A stretch of DNA of 64,000 nt from Lysobacter luteus (GTDB lineage: Bacteria; Pseudomonadota; Gammaproteobacteria; Xanthomonadales; Xanthomonadaceae): contig NZ_OU015430.1 of the NCBI RefSeq assembly GCF_907164845.1, forward strand, positions 2,625,001 to 2,689,000. Reading direction: 5' to 3'. Shown one piece after another: positions 1 to 7,484 of the stretch. Position 1 is the first letter of the stretch, and every line of letters starts with the position of its first letter. Below the pieces are notes generated by a model. The model made no database searches. It saw only the letters and a program-made list of their open reading frames with translations, and was not told the DNA's origin. The translations under genes and the position numbers were made by a program.

Positions 1-597
1 GCCCATCAGCAGGTTGAACTTCTGGTCGGTGCCGCCCAGCTCGACGTCGGCTTCGAGCGCGACCGAGTCGTAGCCCTGGACCAGCGGATACAGGAACTCG
101 TGGATCGCGATCGGCTGCCGGGCGGCGTAGCGCTTGGCGAAGTCATCGCGCTCCAGCATCCGCGCGACGGTGTGCTGGGCCGCGAGCCGGACCATGTCGG
201 CCGCCCCCATCGCGGAGAACCATTCGGAATTGAAGCGGACCTCGGTGCGATCGCGGTCGAGCACCTTGAACACCTGGTCGGCATAGGTCTTGGCGTTGGC
301 GAGCACGTCCTCGCGGGTCAGCGGCTTGCGCGTGGCGTTCTTGCCGGTCGGATCACCGATCATCCCGGTGAAGTCGCCGATCAGGAAGATCACCTGGTGA
401 CCGAGGTCCTGGAACTGGCGCAGCTTGTTGAGCAGCACGGTGTGGCCCAGGTGCAGGTCGGGCGCCGTCGGGTCGAAGCCGGCCTTGATCCGCAACGGCC
501 GGCCGGACTGCAGGCGCGCGGCCAGCTCTTCTGGCTTGAGGATCTCGTCGGCGCCGCGGCCGATCCGGTCCAGCGCGTCCTGGACGGCGGGACTCAC
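1..597 (-). CDS. tyrS: Tyrosyl-tRNA synthetase, N-terminal part (cut by window edge)
   Basis: Class I aminoacyl-tRNA synthetase that charges tRNA-Tyr in the cytoplasm. The reverse-strand frame stays open to base 1, so the KMSKS loop and the S4-like C-terminal domain lie outside the window. About 199 residues are visible. They contain the HIGH-box variant HLGH (in [13 protein letters not shown]), then [12 protein letters not shown], then the tyrosine-binding [11 protein letters not shown] and [14 protein letters not shown], all diagnostic of the TyrZ-type enzyme common in proteobacteria. The start is taken as GTG at 595-597 (protein [13 protein letters not shown]). The frame runs further upstream without an ATG to a TGA, so a start at an upstream TTG cannot be excluded. 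The gene is divergent from the M23 peptidase gene. Product identity is secure; the exact start is not. Confidence 0.93.
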   Translation of the reverse strand, partial: MSPAVQDALDRIGRGADEILKPEELAARLQSGRPLRIKAGFDPTAPDLHLGHTVLLNKLRQFQDLGHQVIFLIGDFTGMIGDPTGKNATRKPLTREDVLANAKTYADQVFKVLDRDRTEVRFNSEWFSAMGAADMVRLAAQHTVARMLERDDFAKRYAARQPIAIHEFLYPLVQGYDSVALEADVELGGTDQKFNLLMG

Positions 598-704
598 GGG
601 TTCGGCCGGGCCAGCCGGGTGGGTCGAAACGGAAAGCGGGTCGGAAACGGGGTCGGCCAAGGGGGCGTACTCGGGGTGTGGGTCATGATCACGGCGTGAC
701 CACG

Positions 705-732
705 ATCATAAACATCGGATGACTGGCACCAA
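705..732 (-). promoter_or_regulatory. Candidate sigma-70 promoter of tyrS
   Basis: On the reverse strand TTGGTG (727-732) is followed by a 16-base spacer and TATGAT (705-710), about 108 bases before the proposed tyrS GTG. It lies in an AT-richer patch of the divergent intergenic region 598-844. Read by eye only. Confidence 0.4.
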
Positions 733-770
733 ACATTGACGGAGTTGAAAAACCCATTCAGCTCAAGGGT

Positions 771-799
771 TTGACGCATACTCCTCGCGTCCCTATCGT
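771..799 (+). promoter_or_regulatory. Candidate sigma-70 promoter of the M23 peptidase gene
   Basis: TTGACG (771-776), a 17-base spacer and TATCGT (794-799), ending about 45 bases before the ATG at 845. The -35 is a near-consensus match and the spacing is ideal. No other signal is seen in this 247-base divergent intergenic region apart from the tyrS promoter. Confidence 0.5.
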
Positions 800-844
800 A
801 ACGCCGCTACGCCGCCTTCACAGTCCTGCGCGCGGGAGACATCG

Positions 845-2269
845 ATGACAGCACCGCAAACCGGTACAGAACGGCGTCAACGCCTGAAGAACCTGCGCGA
901 AGCCGCCCTGCACCGACCGGTGCTGGCACGCCACCTCTCCAATGGATTCAACGGCCGCTGGTCACGCCGCCAGTGGGTCCAGGCGAGCCTGTTCGCCACG
1001 CTCGGCATGCTGGTCGCGTCGATCGTCCCGGGCTTCGACGTGACCCCGGTGCAGGGGCTGCAGGGAACCCGCCAGTCGATGGCGCTCACGCTGCCGCCGC
1101 TGCCGGTGTCGCAATCGGAAGCCACGCCAGGCGACAGCTGGCAGGTGGTGCGGGTACAGCCGGGCCAGACGCTCGGCGCGCTGTTCCAGCAGATGGGCGT
1201 GCCGGCCACCACCATGTACCGGATCCTCGAGCAGCCCGGCGCGCGCCAGGCGCTGACCCGCCTGCGGCCCGGTACGGAGCTGGCGTTCGACCTCCCGTTG
1301 GACGGTCCGCTGCGCGCGTTCCGGTTCGACCGCGATAACGACCACCGCGTCGAGCTGACGATCAAGCCCGACGCGATCGTCGAGAACGTCATCAAGCGTC
1401 CGAGCGAGACCCGCACGGTGGTCGCCTCGGGCGAGATCAGCAGCTCGCTGTACGCCGCCGCACGCAAGGCCGGGCTTTCGCCGGGCGCGATCGCGACGAT
1501 GACCGGCGAGATCTTCCAGTACGACATCGACTTCACCGACGCCCAGAAGGGCGACCGCTTCAGCGTCGTCTACGAGCAGATCTGGCGCGAGGGCGAGCGC
1601 ATCGGCACCGGCAACATTGCCGCGGCGACCTTCACCACCGGTGGCAAGACCTATTCGGGCTTCCGCTTCGAGCATGAGGGCAAGGTCGGTTACTACACCG
1701 CCGACGGCCGGCCGTTGAAGAAAGCGTTCATCCGCATGCCGATCCCGTATGCGCGGATCACCTCGGGCTTCAGCAAGGCGCGCAAGCATCCGGTGCTGGG
1801 CCGCACGCGCGCGCACCAGGGCGTGGACTACGGCGCCGGCACCGGCACCCCGATCCACGCCGCCGGCGACGCGCGGGTGTCCTTCGTCGGTTGGAAGGGT
1901 GGTTACGGCCGCACCGTCGTGCTGGACCACGGCAAGGGCTACACCACCCTGTATGCGCACATGTCGCGCTTCGGCAAGTACAAGCCCGGCCAGAGCATCA
2001 AACAGGGCACCGTGATCGGCTACGTCGGCAGCTCGGGCCTGGCCACCGGCCCGCATCTTCACTACGAATTCCGCATCGGTGGCGTGCACCGCAATCCGCT
2101 GACCGTGACGATGCCGCCGCCGGAACCGCTCAAGGGCGCCGCGCTCGCCGCCTTCCGCGCCCAGACCGGCCCGGCGCTGGCCCGCATCCAGCAGGTCGAG
2201 GACATCATGTACGCCAAGGTGGAGCCGGCCAGCGAGCCGGCCCCGGCCAAGGCCGACAAGAAGGCCTGA
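845..2269 (+). CDS. M23 family murein DD-endopeptidase (MepM-like)
   Basis: Probable periplasmic zinc endopeptidase cutting peptidoglycan cross-links for wall growth. The 474-residue protein has a basic cytoplasmic N-terminus, one membrane segment at about residues 46-62 and an OapA/LysM-like region at about 97-150 ([16 protein letters not shown]). A linker domain follows, and the M23 (LytM) domain lies at about 300-415. The M23 zinc residues are present: H324 and D328 in HQGVDYG, and H404/H406 in GPHLHYE, with YAHM at 370-373. An Ala/Pro/Lys-rich tail ends the protein. This architecture is that of MepM/YebA. The stop is only 5 bases from the anmK start, so the two are probably co-transcribed, linking wall hydrolysis to muropeptide recycling. 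Confidence 0.9.
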   Translation: MTAPQTGTERRQRLKNLREAALHRPVLARHLSNGFNGRWSRRQWVQASLFATLGMLVASIVPGFDVTPVQGLQGTRQSMALTLPPLPVSQSEATPGDSWQVVRVQPGQTLGALFQQMGVPATTMYRILEQPGARQALTRLRPGTELAFDLPLDGPLRAFRFDRDNDHRVELTIKPDAIVENVIKRPSETRTVVASGEISSSLYAAARKAGLSPGAIATMTGEIFQYDIDFTDAQKGDRFSVVYEQIWREGERIGTGNIAAATFTTGGKTYSGFRFEHEGKVGYYTADGRPLKKAFIRMPIPYARITSGFSKARKHPVLGRTRAHQGVDYGAGTGTPIHAAGDARVSFVGWKGGYGRTVVLDHGKGYTTLYAHMSRFGKYKPGQSIKQGTVIGYVGSSGLATGPHLHYEFRIGGVHRNPLTVTMPPPEPLKGAALAAFRAQTGPALARIQQVEDIMYAKVEPASEPAPAKADKKA

Positions 2270-2274
2270 GACCC

Positions 2275-3504
2275 ATGGCACGTGCGACCGCGGGCCCGGC
2301 CGGGGCGAACCCGGTCGGGCCCGCGTCGTTCCGGAACAGCGGCGCGACCCCTGGAGCGGGTTCCGGGGCGTTCGTGGGCCTGATCTCCGGCACCAGTGCC
2401 GACGGCATCGACGCGGCACTGACCCGGTTCGACGCCGATGGCACGGCCCGGCTGGAGCTCGGCCGGACCTACCCGTGGGATCCACAATTGCGAGCGCGGC
2501 TGGTGGAGCTCGGCCAAGGGGCGGCGCTGCAGTCACTCGACGAATTCGGCGACCTCGACGTGCGGATTGGCGAGGCGTTCGCGGCGGCCACCCTGCAGTT
2601 GCTCGAGGAGGCCGGCGCCGCCCCGGCGGACATCGCCGCCATCGGGTCGCACGGTCAGACGCTGCGCCACCGGCCGGCCGGCGCCGCGTACGACGGCCAC
2701 CATCCCTTCACCCTGCAGCTGGGCGACGCAAACGTCATCGCCGAGCGCTGCGGCATCACCACCGTCGCCGACTTCCGCCGTCGCGACGTCGCCGCGGGCG
2801 GCCAGGGGGCCCCGCTGCTGCCCGCCCTGCACGCCGCGATGCTGGCCTCCGCGGACGAAGCGCGCGCAGTACTCAACCTGGGCGGGATCGCCAACCTGAC
2901 CCTGCTGCCGTGCGACGGGACCGGCGCCGGCGTGGCGGGCTTCGACACCGGGCCGGCCAATGCATTGATGGACGCCTGGTGCGAGCGCGTGCTCGGGCAG
3001 CCCTACGACAAGGACGGCCGCTTTGCGGCAAGTGGCACGGTCGACCCGGCCCTGCTCGCCCGCCTGCTGGACGAACCGTGGTTCGCGCTGGCGCCGCCCA
3101 AGAGCACCGGCCGCGAGCAGTTCCACATCGACTGGCTGACCGCGCGGCTGGGTGGCACCGAAGCACCGGCCGATGTCCAGGCCACGCTGATGCAACTCAC
3201 CGCCGCCACCGTGGCCGACGCGCTGCTGGCCCGGCAGCCGGGTACGCGTCGCGTGCTGGTGTGTGGCGGGGGAGTGCACAACGCCGCCCTGCTGCAGGCC
3301 ATCGGCGAACGCCTGCCGGGCGTGGTGGTGGAATCGACCGCCGCCTGCGGGTTGGACCCCGACTTCGTCGAGGCGATGGGGTTCGCGTGGCTGGCGCGAC
3401 AGACCCTGGCCGGGCGACCGGGCAACCTGCCGGGTGTCACCGGGGCGCGCGGGCCGCGCGTGCTGGGGGCGATCTACCCCGGCAACCTTTCGCCGCTCGA
3501 CTGA
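2275..3504 (+). CDS. anmK: Anhydro-N-acetylmuramic acid kinase
   Basis: Phosphorylates and hydrolyses 1,6-anhydro-MurNAc to MurNAc-6-phosphate in peptidoglycan recycling. The frame is open far upstream, but ATG 2275 follows the M23 stop by 5 bases and is the natural start, giving 409 residues. Family motifs are the ATP-binding [12 protein letters not shown] (GTSMDGID in most homologues), the substrate loop [13 protein letters not shown] and the late VCGGGVHN. The roughly 30 residues before FVGLISG are Gly/Ala/Pro-rich and not part of the conserved fold, so translation might begin a little later. The 3' end overlaps by 31 bases with the convergent small gene at 3474-3794. ampG lies just beyond, on the other strand. 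Confidence 0.93.
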   Translation: MARATAGPAGANPVGPASFRNSGATPGAGSGAFVGLISGTSADGIDAALTRFDADGTARLELGRTYPWDPQLRARLVELGQGAALQSLDEFGDLDVRIGEAFAAATLQLLEEAGAAPADIAAIGSHGQTLRHRPAGAAYDGHHPFTLQLGDANVIAERCGITTVADFRRRDVAAGGQGAPLLPALHAAMLASADEARAVLNLGGIANLTLLPCDGTGAGVAGFDTGPANALMDAWCERVLGQPYDKDGRFAASGTVDPALLARLLDEPWFALAPPKSTGREQFHIDWLTARLGGTEAPADVQATLMQLTAATVADALLARQPGTRRVLVCGGGVHNAALLQAIGERLPGVVVESTAACGLDPDFVEAMGFAWLARQTLAGRPGNLPGVTGARGPRVLGAIYPGNLSPLD

Positions 3505-3794
3505 GGCGCGGGCGACGGTTCGCCCGGCGCGTCCGATGGCGCGTCGGCGGAAGTCCGCCCGATCAACGAGAACCCCGGATCGTCCTGGATCTGCTCGAGC
3601 GCGGCGATGGCTTCCTGCAGGGCCTGGGCATCGTTGTCGCTGAAGCGCGCGGCCAGCTCCGCCTCACAGGCGAACAGGCCGTGCTCGAGCAGGTGCACGA
3701 GTGCCTGCTGCTGGCCCCAGCCATGCGCCGTGGCCACCCGGCGCACGCGCTCGAGCAGCAATGGGTCGATGTCGATCAACACTGTATCGGTCAT
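3474..3794 (-). CDS. Conserved small hypothetical protein (106 aa)
   Basis: I do not recognise a function. The protein starts [21 protein letters not shown]. It has a predicted helical middle with two segments rich in Leu/Ala/Glu (about residues 10-75) and a Pro/Ser/Ala-rich low-complexity tail. The N-terminal pattern resembles the short DNA-binding or antitoxin-like helices of ribbon-helix-helix proteins, but this is only a resemblance. It lies 18 bases downstream of ampG on the same strand and may be the last gene of an xth-ampG unit. Its tail overlaps the anmK 3' end. No cysteines beyond one at about residue 53, no signal peptide and no membrane segment. Confidence 0.6.
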   Translation of the reverse strand: MTDTVLIDIDPLLLERVRRVATAHGWGQQQALVHLLEHGLFACEAELAARFSDNDAQALQEAIAALEQIQDDPGFSLIGRTSADAPSDAPGEPSPAPQSSGERLPG

Positions 3795-3812
3795 GGCAAC
3801 GTCCCGCCGCGC

Positions 3813-5132
3813 TTACGTCGCGGCTGACTCTGGTGGGGCCTGGTGCCCGGGCTGGAACAGGTTTCCACGTCGCCACAACCATGCCAGCAGCAGCAGGGTG
3901 GGCACAACGGTCAGCGCGCTGAGCACGAAGAAGGTGACGTAGGAGGTCGCCTCGACGATGTAGCCCGACACGCCACCGACGAACTTGCCCGGCAGGTTGG
4001 CCAGCGACACCAGCAGGGCGTACTGGGTGGCGGTGAAGTTGCGGTCGGTCAGCGCCGACATGAAGGCGATCAGCACCACCCCGGCGAAGCCCTGGAACAG
4101 GTTGTCGGCGCTGATCGCGGCATAGAACGCCCAGATCTCGGAAGGGAACTGCGCCATCAGCACGAACGCGACGTTGGACAGCGCCACCCCGATCGCCGCC
4201 ACGAACAGCATCGCGCGCACGCCATAGGCCGCCACCGCAACGCCGCCAAGGAACGCACCGGCGATGCCCATCCAGATGCCGTAGAGCTTGGACACCGTGG
4301 CGATGTCGGCCTTGCTGTAGCCCGAGTCCAGGTAGAACGGCCCGGCCATCACCCCGATCACCTGGTCGGGGAACTTGAACAGCCCCACGAACACCAGCAA
4401 CGCCAGCCCGAGCAGCAGCCCATTGGTGCTGAAGAAGCTGGCGAATGGCTGCCAGAACGCCCCGACGAAGTCGATCCGGCGCAGCACCGTCGATTCGGGT
4501 GCGACCGGTTCGCGCGCCAGCAGCGTGGTGGCGATCGGCAGGACCATCAATGCGGCCATCGCCAGGTAGGCGACCTCCCAGCCGCGGAACTCGGCCAGGT
4601 AGAGCGCGCCGGCGCCCGACAGGATGAGGCCGAACCGGTAGCCCAGCGTGTAAGTGGCGGCCAGCGCGGCCTGGGCGTCGGCGGGGGCAATCTCGATGCG
4701 GTAGGCGTCGACCGCGGAGTCTTGGGTGGCGCCGGCGAACGAGGCCACCAGCACCCACAACACCAGCGCGGTGACGTCCTCGCCCGGGCGGGTCAGCGCG
4801 AGCGCCGCCAACGCCAGCGCCACCACCACCTGCGACACCAGCAGCCACGAGCGCCGGCGGCCGAGGAATGCGGTCAGCGGGAACGCGTAGCGGTCGATCA
4901 GCGGCGCCCACAGGAACTTCAGCAGGTAGAAGAAGCTCGCCAGGCTGATCAGGCCGATGCTGCCCAGGTCCAGCCCGACGTCGCGCAGGCGCGTCGACAA
5001 TGTCATCGAGGCGATCAGCAGGAACGGCAGGCCCGAGCCGAAGCCCAGCATCAGCATGGTGATCGCCGAAGGTGTGCCGAATGCCCGGCGGATGCCCCGC
5101 CAGCCCTTGTAGGTCACCGCATCGGCGCTCAA
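3813..5132 (-). CDS. ampG: AmpG-family muropeptide permease (MFS)
   Basis: Inner-membrane major-facilitator transporter expected to import GlcNAc-anhydroMurNAc peptides for wall recycling. It has 439 residues with about 12-14 hydrophobic segments. The N-terminal GFGSGLPFLLI segment and the first-loop WAPLIDRY / LGRRRSW signature are typical of AmpG. The start is TTG at 5130-5132: the TTGA overlaps the TGA of xth, and the nearest ATG (5122) is out of frame. This indicates translational coupling to xth. anmK and the M23 endopeptidase lie next door in the opposite orientation, so the three form a wall-turnover neighbourhood. Substrate is inferred from family and context. Confidence 0.88.
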   Translation of the reverse strand: MSADAVTYKGWRGIRRAFGTPSAITMLMLGFGSGLPFLLIASMTLSTRLRDVGLDLGSIGLISLASFFYLLKFLWAPLIDRYAFPLTAFLGRRRSWLLVSQVVVALALAALALTRPGEDVTALVLWVLVASFAGATQDSAVDAYRIEIAPADAQAALAATYTLGYRFGLILSGAGALYLAEFRGWEVAYLAMAALMVLPIATTLLAREPVAPESTVLRRIDFVGAFWQPFASFFSTNGLLLGLALLVFVGLFKFPDQVIGVMAGPFYLDSGYSKADIATVSKLYGIWMGIAGAFLGGVAVAAYGVRAMLFVAAIGVALSNVAFVLMAQFPSEIWAFYAAISADNLFQGFAGVVLIAFMSALTDRNFTATQYALLVSLANLPGKFVGGVSGYIVEATSYVTFFVLSALTVVPTLLLLAWLWRRGNLFQPGHQAPPESAAT

Positions 5133-5929
5133 CGCCCCAGCTCCAGGTCGTAGTCGACGGTGAACGGCGCATGGTCTGAGAACCGCGGCTCGCGCAGCAC
5201 CGACCAGCCCCGCAGGCGCTCACCCAGCCGCGGCGTCACCAGCTGGTAGTCGATCCGCCAGCCGACGTTGTTGGCATACGCTGCGCCCCGGTTGCTCCAC
5301 CAGGTGTAGTCCTGCCCTTCCGGCTCCAGCGCGCGGTAGGCGTCGACCCAACAGGCGCGGTTGCCGTCGGCGCCCTCCCCGCACAGCCGGTTGAGCCAGT
5401 CGCGCTCGGGCGGCAGGCAGCCGGAATTCTTCTGGTTGGACTTCCAGTTCCTGATGTCGAGCGCACTGCGGACGATGTTCCAGTCCCCACACAGCACGTA
5501 GTCGCGGCCACTGGCGAGCCACTCGTCCAGGTGCGGCGCGAGCCAGTCCATGACCTCGAACTTGAAGCCCTGCCGCAGCTCCCCCGACGATCCCGACGGG
5601 ATGTAGAACGACACCACGCTCAGGTTGCCGAACCGCGCCTCGATGTAGCGGCCTTCCTCGTCGAAGGACTCCCGCCCCAGTGCGGTGCGGACCTCGTCGG
5701 GCTCGTGGCGGCTGTAGATGGCCACGCCGCTGTAGCCCTTCTTGGTGGTCGCGTCGCGGAACCATGCGCGGTAGCCGTCGACCAGGAACTCGGGGCCGGC
5801 CAGCTGGTGTTCCTGCGCCTTGGTCTCCTGCACGCACAGGATGTCGGCGTCTTGCTTCGGGAACCAGTCGAAGAAGCCCTTGCGGGCGGCCGATCGCAGG
5901 CCATTGGCGTTGAAGCTGATGATGCGCAT
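5129..5929 (-). CDS. xth: Exodeoxyribonuclease III
   Basis: AP endonuclease and 3'-5' exonuclease of base-excision repair, 266 residues, the usual length. Recognisable elements of the EEP fold are the N-terminal SFNANGLRSAARKGF, the metal-binding VQETK, the catalytic GDWNIV and the C-terminal SDHAPFTVDYDL with the Asp-His pair. ATG 5927-5929 begins MRIISFNANG, the conserved first strand, although the frame is open well upstream. The 3' end overlaps the ampG start by three bases (TTGA). It is divergent from pyrE across about 130 bases. Confidence 0.94.
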   Translation of the reverse strand: MRIISFNANGLRSAARKGFFDWFPKQDADILCVQETKAQEHQLAGPEFLVDGYRAWFRDATTKKGYSGVAIYSRHEPDEVRTALGRESFDEEGRYIEARFGNLSVVSFYIPSGSSGELRQGFKFEVMDWLAPHLDEWLASGRDYVLCGDWNIVRSALDIRNWKSNQKNSGCLPPERDWLNRLCGEGADGNRACWVDAYRALEPEGQDYTWWSNRGAAYANNVGWRIDYQLVTPRLGERLRGWSVLREPRFSDHAPFTVDYDLELGR

Positions 5930-6024
5930 GCAGGTCCGGTCGGGGGGTCGGGACGTGACGTCGCAGGATAGCCCAGCCGACCGCCTGCCGACCCGCCGCG
6001 GCGGGCCACCCGAACCGCCGCCGG

Positions 6025-6030
6025 TATCAT
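6025..6030 (+). promoter_or_regulatory. Candidate -10 element of pyrE
   Basis: TATCAT followed by CGGCACCC, 28 bases before the pyrE GTG. No convincing -35 is visible. It belongs to a set of -10-like hexamers followed by GC-rich discriminators upstream of housekeeping genes in this window. Confidence 0.35.
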
Positions 6031-6058
6031 CGGCACCCTCCCGCCCCGGTCGAACGAC

Positions 6059-6721
6059 GTGAACGACACCCGCACCCGATTCCTGAAGCTGGCTCTGGAC
6101 GCTGACGCGCTGCGTTTTGGCGAATTCACGCTCAAGTCCGGGCGCACCAGCCCGTACTTCTTCAACGCCGGCCGCTTCGACTCCGGCGCTGCCCTCGCGG
6201 GCCTGGCGGCCTGTTACGCCGATGCGATCGACGCGGCCGGGCTGGAGTTCGACCTGCTGTTCGGGCCGGCCTACAAGGGCATCCCGCTGGCGACCGCATT
6301 GGCCTGCGAGTACGCGCGCCGCGGCCGGGACCTGCCGGTGGCGTTCAACCGCAAGGAGGCCAAGGCCCACGGCGAGGGTGGCCAGCTGATCGGCGCGCCG
6401 CTGGCCGGGCGCCGGGTGCTGGTGGTGGACGACGTGATCACCGCGGGCACCGCGATCCGCGAGGCCCTGTCGATCATCGGCGCCGCCGGCGGTACCGTCG
6501 TCGGCATCGTGATCGCGCTGGACCGGCAGGAAGCCGTGGACCCGGCGCGGAGCCGACGTTCGGCGGCACAAACTGTCGCAACCGAACACGGGCTGCCGGT
6601 CGTCGCGGTGGCATCGCTGGCCGACCTGCTGGCGTTGGCCGGCGACAACCCCGCCCTGGCGGCCTATCGCGGGCAGTTGCTGGCCTACCGCGACGCCTAC
6701 GGCAGCGACGCGGACGCCTGA
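6059..6721 (+). CDS. pyrE: Orotate phosphoribosyltransferase
   Basis: Joins orotate to PRPP to form OMP in pyrimidine synthesis. 220 residues, full length for the dimeric enzyme. The PRPP-binding motif is clear (VLVVDDVITAGTAIREA), preceded by the mobile catalytic loop RKEAKAHGEGG and by the N-terminal FTLKSGRTSPYFFNAGRF. The start is GTG at 6059-6061 (MNDTRTRFLKLAL); no ATG precedes it in the short leader. It is divergent from xth and about 80 bases ahead of the DUF4124 gene. Confidence 0.95.
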   Translation: MNDTRTRFLKLALDADALRFGEFTLKSGRTSPYFFNAGRFDSGAALAGLAACYADAIDAAGLEFDLLFGPAYKGIPLATALACEYARRGRDLPVAFNRKEAKAHGEGGQLIGAPLAGRRVLVVDDVITAGTAIREALSIIGAAGGTVVGIVIALDRQEAVDPARSRRSAAQTVATEHGLPVVAVASLADLLALAGDNPALAAYRGQLLAYRDAYGSDADA

Positions 6722-6800
6722 ACCGGGGACACGCCGCCTGCACGCGGCTGGCCCGACTCTTGCGTGAGTGTATGCAGGAATGCCACCCGGTCCCGCCGAC

Positions 6801-7448
6801 ATGAACCGACTTGCCCCCGCCCTGCTCGCCACGCTTGCCGTCCTGGCGCTGCCCGCGCTCGCCCAGACCAAGCCGGCGGCCGAGAAGAAGATCTACTGCT
6901 GGGACGAGGGCGGTCGCAAGGTGTGTGGCGACGCCCTGCCGGCCACCGCGGTCGACAACGCCCGCACCGAATTCAGCTCCAGCGGGATGGCTACCCGGCA
7001 CCTGGACCGGGCGCCCACCGACGCCGAGCGCGCCGAGCTGGACGCACAGGCCGAGCAGGCGCGCGTGGCCGCCGCGGACGCCGACGCCCGCGAACGGCGG
7101 GAGCTGGCGATGGTCGAGTCGTATGCCAGCGAGGCGGACCTGCGCAAGGCCTACGCGCACCGCATCGGCCTGCTGGAAACCGCGGTCAAGACCTCGCTGC
7201 TCAGCATCGACGGGCTGCGCAGCAGCCTGGTCACGTTGCTGCAACGCGCCGGCGAAACCGAACTGGCCGGCAAGCCGGTCGCCAAGCCGCTGGTGGCCAA
7301 CATCCAGCGCCAGCACCAGGCCCTGCGCCGCCAGCAGGCGCTGCTGCTGGAGCAGCGGCATGCCCGCATCGCCGCCGACGAGGGCTTGGCGACGGCGGTC
7401 GAGCGCTACCGCGAACTCAAGAAGCCCGGTCCCGGCGACCAGGGCTAA
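6801..7448 (+). CDS. DUF4124-like exported protein
   Basis: Probable periplasmic protein of unknown function, 215 residues. Start at ATG 6801 gives a clean signal peptide (MNRLAPALLATLAVLALPALAQ); the frame also has a possible start at 6768, but that would push the hydrophobic core inward. After the signal comes a short DUF4124-like strand pattern (KKIYCWDEGGRKVCGDALP). The rest is long, Ala/Glu/Arg-rich and helical (about residues 70-205), likely a coiled coil. The two cysteines flanking the DUF4124 strand could form a disulfide. The gene ends 5 bases before a strong hairpin and is convergent with the phosphohexomutase gene. Confidence 0.72.
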   Translation: MNRLAPALLATLAVLALPALAQTKPAAEKKIYCWDEGGRKVCGDALPATAVDNARTEFSSSGMATRHLDRAPTDAERAELDAQAEQARVAAADADARERRELAMVESYASEADLRKAYAHRIGLLETAVKTSLLSIDGLRSSLVTLLQRAGETELAGKPVAKPLVANIQRQHQALRRQQALLLEQRHARIAADEGLATAVERYRELKKPGPGDQG

Positions 7449-7453
7449 CGCCG

Positions 7454-7476
7454 GGCCGACCGGGAACCGGTCGGCC
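7454..7476. terminator. Intergenic perfect hairpin between convergent genes
   Basis: A 10-bp perfect stem (GGCCGACCGG / CCGGTCGGCC) with a GAA loop, in the 36-base gap between the stops of the DUF4124 gene and the phosphohexomutase gene. Symmetric, so it could act on both transcripts, but there is no T-run on either side, so intrinsic termination is uncertain. Confidence 0.45.
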
Positions 7477-7484
7477 GGCGCACA

